A stretch of DNA of 18,155 bases from Bacillota bacterium (lineage in GTDB: Bacteria; Bacillota_A; Clostridia; Lachnospirales; WQUN01): contig WQTQ01000196.1 in the NCBI GenBank assembly GCA_009786175.1, positions 1-18,155 of the forward strand, in the 5' to 3' direction. Of the stretch, positions 16,461-18,155 are shown piece after piece (positions within the stretch are counted from its first letter, which is position 1; every line of letters begins with the position of its first letter). Position numbers and translations under genes: made by a program. Under the pieces are notes generated by a model. The model was not told the DNA's origin and made no database searches. It saw only the letters and a list, made by a program, of their open reading frames with translations.

Positions 16461-16487
16461 GTCATACTAAGAATGGTGTGTTAGAAT
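16459..16487 (+). promoter_or_regulatory. Predicted promoter of the Imm-5-like gene
   Basis: GTGTCA (16459-16464) and TAGAAT (16482-16487) are 17 bp apart, and TGT precedes the -10, giving an extended -10 (TGnTAGAAT). The start would be near 16494, about 48 nt before the ATG. Confidence 0.5.
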
Positions 16488-16541
16488 GTAGCAAATACTA
16501 CTAAATTTGTACGATTCGAGACATAAAAAGGAGAGAGTCCC

Positions 16542-17069
16542 ATGCCTAAACTACGGAAAATGCTTAACGATGTAAACGCCGGCTACATACAATCGTTTAT
16601 GCGGCTGATTGAAACCCAAAGTAAGGAAACCATAGCGAAATGGTGCGTAAACTACGCGGAAGAAAATATTTTGCCACTATGGGTAAAAGATTTCCCCGAA
16701 GACCTGCGTCCCGGTAACGCGTTAGTGGCTGCCGGTGACTTCCTAAGCGGTGAAGCAAAACTGGCAGACGCAAAAAAGCAAATTAACGGGTGCAGAGCCG
16801 CCGCCCGTGAGTCAGAAGGCAGCCACATTGCCCAAGGTGCGGCGCGTACAATTGATGTAGCGGCAAGTACAATTCACAACCCGGCAGGTTCGATTGCAAT
16901 CGCGTTTTATGGAGGGTTAACTTTGGCCTATAGTAAAAAAGGGCTGGATGCCCCCTGGGAAGAGTTAGAGCAAACAGCAATAGAAGAATGCGTAAAAATG
17001 CGGGAATCTTTTGCAAAAATTATGGTTGCGGACGAACCTAACTCGGCTAAAATTGATTGGGGTTGTTAG
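16542..17069 (+). CDS. Putative immunity protein, Imm-5-like family
   Basis: A 175-residue soluble helical protein. It contains AKWCVNYAEENILPLW, the DLRPGNALVAAGDFLSGE stretch, CRAAARESEGSHIAQGAARTIDVAASTIHNPAGSIAIAFYGGLTLAY and TAIEECVKMR. These match the uncharacterised family annotated as putative immunity protein (Imm-5-like), known mainly from bioinformatic links to polymorphic toxins. An AAGGAG site with a spacer of about 9 nt supports the start. No recognisable toxin lies next to it. It is divergent from the two unknown minus-strand genes and is followed by the palindromic element. The family call is by recall of motif order; the biological role is inference. Confidence 0.75.
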   Translation: MPKLRKMLNDVNAGYIQSFMRLIETQSKETIAKWCVNYAEENILPLWVKDFPEDLRPGNALVAAGDFLSGEAKLADAKKQINGCRAAARESEGSHIAQGAARTIDVAASTIHNPAGSIAIAFYGGLTLAYSKKGLDAPWEELEQTAIEECVKMRESFAKIMVADEPNSAKIDWGC

Positions 17070-17085
17070 GAGTAGATTGTATAAT
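17057..17085 (+). promoter_or_regulatory. Possible promoter at the left edge of the palindromic element
   Basis: A perfect TATAAT (17080-17085) is preceded at exactly 17 bp by TTGGGG (17057-17062), which matches only the TTG of the -35 consensus. Transcription would begin near 17092, inside the left arm of the inverted-repeat element, and read into the acetyltransferase gene at 17309. It overlaps the end of the Imm-5-like gene. The -35 is weak. Confidence 0.35.
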
Positions 17086-17280
17086 TTCAGTTGGTCCCAA
17101 AATTGGACAAGGGCGTGTTCCCACTAGCGAAAGCACATCTTTGCGGTTGATATTTCCGCACATTTTTCATGTTCTTCTCCTTGCGTACTTCTAGTACGCG
17201 ACGTCGAAAACATTCAAATCTGCAAAAAATCAAACTCGCAAATCTGCACATTCTTATAGTAGGAACACGCCCAACTGAAA
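17085..17280. mobile_element. Imperfect palindromic element (MITE-like or structured RNA), ~196 bp
   Basis: The outer arms TTTCAGTTGG (17085-17094) and CCAACTGAAA (17271-17280) are perfect inverted copies. The inner arms GGGCGTGTTCCCACTA (17111-17126) and 17257-17272 match at 15 of 16 positions. The following ~55 bp on each side are partly complementary (GCACATCTTTGCG against GTGCAGATTTGCG, and a CATGTT/AATGTT block). The centre is a perfect 7-bp stem with a TCT loop, GCGTACTTCTAGTACGC (17183-17199). CAAATCTGCA occurs twice in the right arm (17215-17224 and 17239-17248). There is no transposase. The arrangement suits a non-autonomous transposable element or a long structured RNA between the Imm-5-like and GNAT genes. 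No target-site duplication is obvious. Confidence 0.65.
17087..17170 (-). CDS. Candidate 27-codon small ORF inside the palindromic element
   Basis: On the minus strand, AAGGAG with a 6-nt spacer precedes an ATG (17170-17168) that opens a 27-codon frame ending in TGA at 17089-17087. The peptide begins MKNVRKYQPQRC and ends SNFGTN; it is basic at the start, has one Cys and no membrane segment. The start lies just past the central hairpin and the stop falls in the outer terminal repeat, so the frame fits within the element. A possible promoter (TTTTCA, 17 bp, TATAAG; 17281-17253 minus) lies in the opposite arm. It could be a leader peptide, an element-borne microprotein or chance; no homologue is recognised. 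Confidence 0.3.
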   Translation of the reverse strand: MKNVRKYQPQRCAFASGNTPLSNFGTN

Positions 17281-17281
17281 A
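17253..17281 (-). promoter_or_regulatory. Possible inward-facing promoter in the right arm of the palindromic element
   Basis: On the minus strand TTTTCA (17281-17276) and TATAAG (17258-17253) are separated by 17 bp, at the right terminal repeat and pointing into the element toward the small ORF. Each box differs from consensus at one or two positions. Confidence 0.3.
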
Positions 17282-17308
17282 TTTTGCACAACGTAGGAGG
17301 TCAAAAAA

Positions 17309-17863
17309 ATGGTGAAATTACAAGGTGAAAAAATATATCTTGCCACAATGGAGCGGGAGCATTGCAAAAAAATATGGGAAGAGACAGAGTATGATTTTAC
17401 GCAGCCTACCGAGCGGTTTATTGTTGGGCAATCTTCTGCAAACGCGGACAAATGGTTTGACGACATACAAAAAGCCCAGGGTGAGCAGCATGTCCGGTTG
17501 GGGATTTTCCTAACCGACGGAACCATAATTGGCGACATTGCTTTGCAAGACATAAACTGGAAAAACCGTTCTTGCACCTTGGGATACGGGCTTACAAAAT
17601 TAGAGTACCGTGGCAAAGGATATACAACAGATGCGGTAAAAACTATCCTGCAATATGCGTTCTGCCATCTTGGACTGGGACGGGTTTCCGCCGCCACACA
17701 GGAGCGCAACATAGGTTCGCAACGGGTACTTGAAAAATGCGGATTCACCCTGGAGGGCCGTGAGCGCAAAGCGGAATATTTACACGGCAAGCGGTACGAC
17801 AGGCTTATGTATGGCTTGCTTGCAGAGGAGTTTGTGCCGTACGAACAAGGGACGCATTCATGA
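17309..17863 (+). CDS. GNAT family N-acetyltransferase (RimJ/RimL-like, Acetyltransf_3)
   Basis: A 184-residue cytoplasmic acetyltransferase using acetyl-CoA; the substrate cannot be read from sequence. Family features are the VKLQGEKIYLATMEREH start, GIFLTDGTIIGDIALQDINWKNRSCTLGYGL (66-95), the acetyl-CoA loop YRGKGYTTDAV (100-110), then RVSAATQERNIGSQRVLEKCGFTLEGRERKAEY (125-157). This last block is typical of RimL-like enzymes acting on protein N-termini or small amines. AGGAGG with an 8-nt spacer supports the start. The AGGAGG lies 15 bp beyond the palindromic element, so the element forms its upstream region. It overlaps the next gene as ATGA. Confidence 0.9.
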   Translation: MVKLQGEKIYLATMEREHCKKIWEETEYDFTQPTERFIVGQSSANADKWFDDIQKAQGEQHVRLGIFLTDGTIIGDIALQDINWKNRSCTLGYGLTKLEYRGKGYTTDAVKTILQYAFCHLGLGRVSAATQERNIGSQRVLEKCGFTLEGRERKAEYLHGKRYDRLMYGLLAEEFVPYEQGTHS

Positions 17864-18155
17864 TTAGAATTGTTGAGCCTCATGGTGTGCTTTTGGAACA
17901 AGCGGAAGCGTTGGCTAAACGTGTATTTCCAAACCAGGATTTTGGAGAGCATACATGCTTTTGGGCGTACGCTCGGCAAGATGACCCCGCTGTAAGAGAC
18001 GCGCAGCGGCAGTTTGGGGTTGAAGAATTTTTACACTTTAGTGTTGCAGTTACAGAGTTTGAAGAGGTTGTGGGAGTATGCGGGCTTTATACCACGCCTG
18101 ATACACAACACGATTCCGTTTGGCTAAATTGGCTTTGTGTGGACCCAAACTACAG
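17860..18155 (+). CDS. GNAT family N-acetyltransferase, N-terminal part (3' truncated by window)
   Basis: The ATG at 17860 overlaps the previous stop as ATGA, and the frame stays open for 98 codons to the window edge. The peptide begins MIRIVEPHGVLLEQAEALA, has an acidic middle, then the beta-strand pair FSVAVTEFEEVVGVCGLY, and ends NWLCVDPNY. In GNAT enzymes that last segment directly precedes the acetyl-CoA loop (RGKG-type), which would lie just outside the window. It is a different subfamily from the upstream acetyltransferase. Substrate unknown. Confidence 0.75.
   Translation, partial: MIRIVEPHGVLLEQAEALAKRVFPNQDFGEHTCFWAYARQDDPAVRDAQRQFGVEEFLHFSVAVTEFEEVVGVCGLYTTPDTQHDSVWLNWLCVDPNY

Noticed and set aside
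17085..17280. The palindromic element as a simple rho-independent terminator for the Imm-5-like gene
   Set aside because: It is much longer than a terminator hairpin, and no T run follows either the central stem or the outer arms on the plus strand.
17254..17979. 241-codon open frame on the minus strand opposite the GNAT genes
   Set aside because: It spans both acetyltransferase genes in antisense, starts without a ribosome binding site, and the translation lacks domain character; the plus-strand genes have clear family motifs.
1..18155. CRISPR array, tRNA, rRNA or transposase gene
   Set aside because: No regularly spaced repeats, tRNA-like cloverleaf, rRNA segment or DDE/tyrosine/serine recombinase motifs were seen on either strand by reading; a tRNAscan or Rfam search was not possible.

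Overview
The window looks like a chromosomal segment from a low- to mid-GC Firmicute, most likely class Clostridia. The evidence is Gram-positive-style Shine-Dalgarno sites (AGGAGG-type) on most genes, TATAAT-type promoters, a tsaE-tsaB-rimI cluster, a clostridial-type Lon-like protease, a SWIM-SNF2 helicase and an Imm-5-like protein. No rRNA, tRNA, CRISPR array or transposase gene was found. This placement comes from gene content alone.

Layout. (1) 1-1021: the 3' end of a PmbA/TldE-type gene, then an Ogt-type DNA methyltransferase, closed by a strong hairpin terminator that also sits at the end of the converging operon. (2) 1032-5883, minus strand: a two-gene operon of a SWIM-SNF2 helicase followed by an M32 metallocarboxypeptidase, with its own promoter. 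(3) 5884-6169: a divergent promoter region. (4) 6170-14200, plus strand: a compact run of six genes with overlaps or tiny gaps. They are an asparagine-synthetase-like protein, TsaE, TsaB, RimI, a Lon-like protease and a membrane-anchored or secreted GHL10 glycosidase-like protein. (5) 14207-16388, minus strand: two uncharacterised proteins that appear to share one domain; the second also has an F5/8C-like beta-sandwich. (6) 16542-18155, plus strand: an Imm-5-like putative immunity protein, a roughly 196-bp imperfect palindromic element, and two GNAT acetyltransferase genes, the last cut by the window edge.

How the genes fit together. TsaE and TsaB belong to the machinery that makes threonylcarbamoyladenosine at A37 of tRNA, and RimI is their usual neighbour. 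TsaD is not in the window; a Lon-like protease follows RimI. The synthetase-like gene upstream of tsaE overlaps it by 4 bp (ATGA), so it is part of this translationally coupled set.

Most interesting signals. The asparagine synthetase keeps its synthetase site, but its glutaminase domain has lost the key residues, including the nucleophilic cysteine. The palindromic element at 17085-17280 looks like a MITE or a structured RNA, and it contains a 27-codon ORF with a very good ribosome binding site. The two adjacent unknown genes at 14207-16388 carry a shared cysteine-containing domain and are transcribed divergently from the immunity-like gene.
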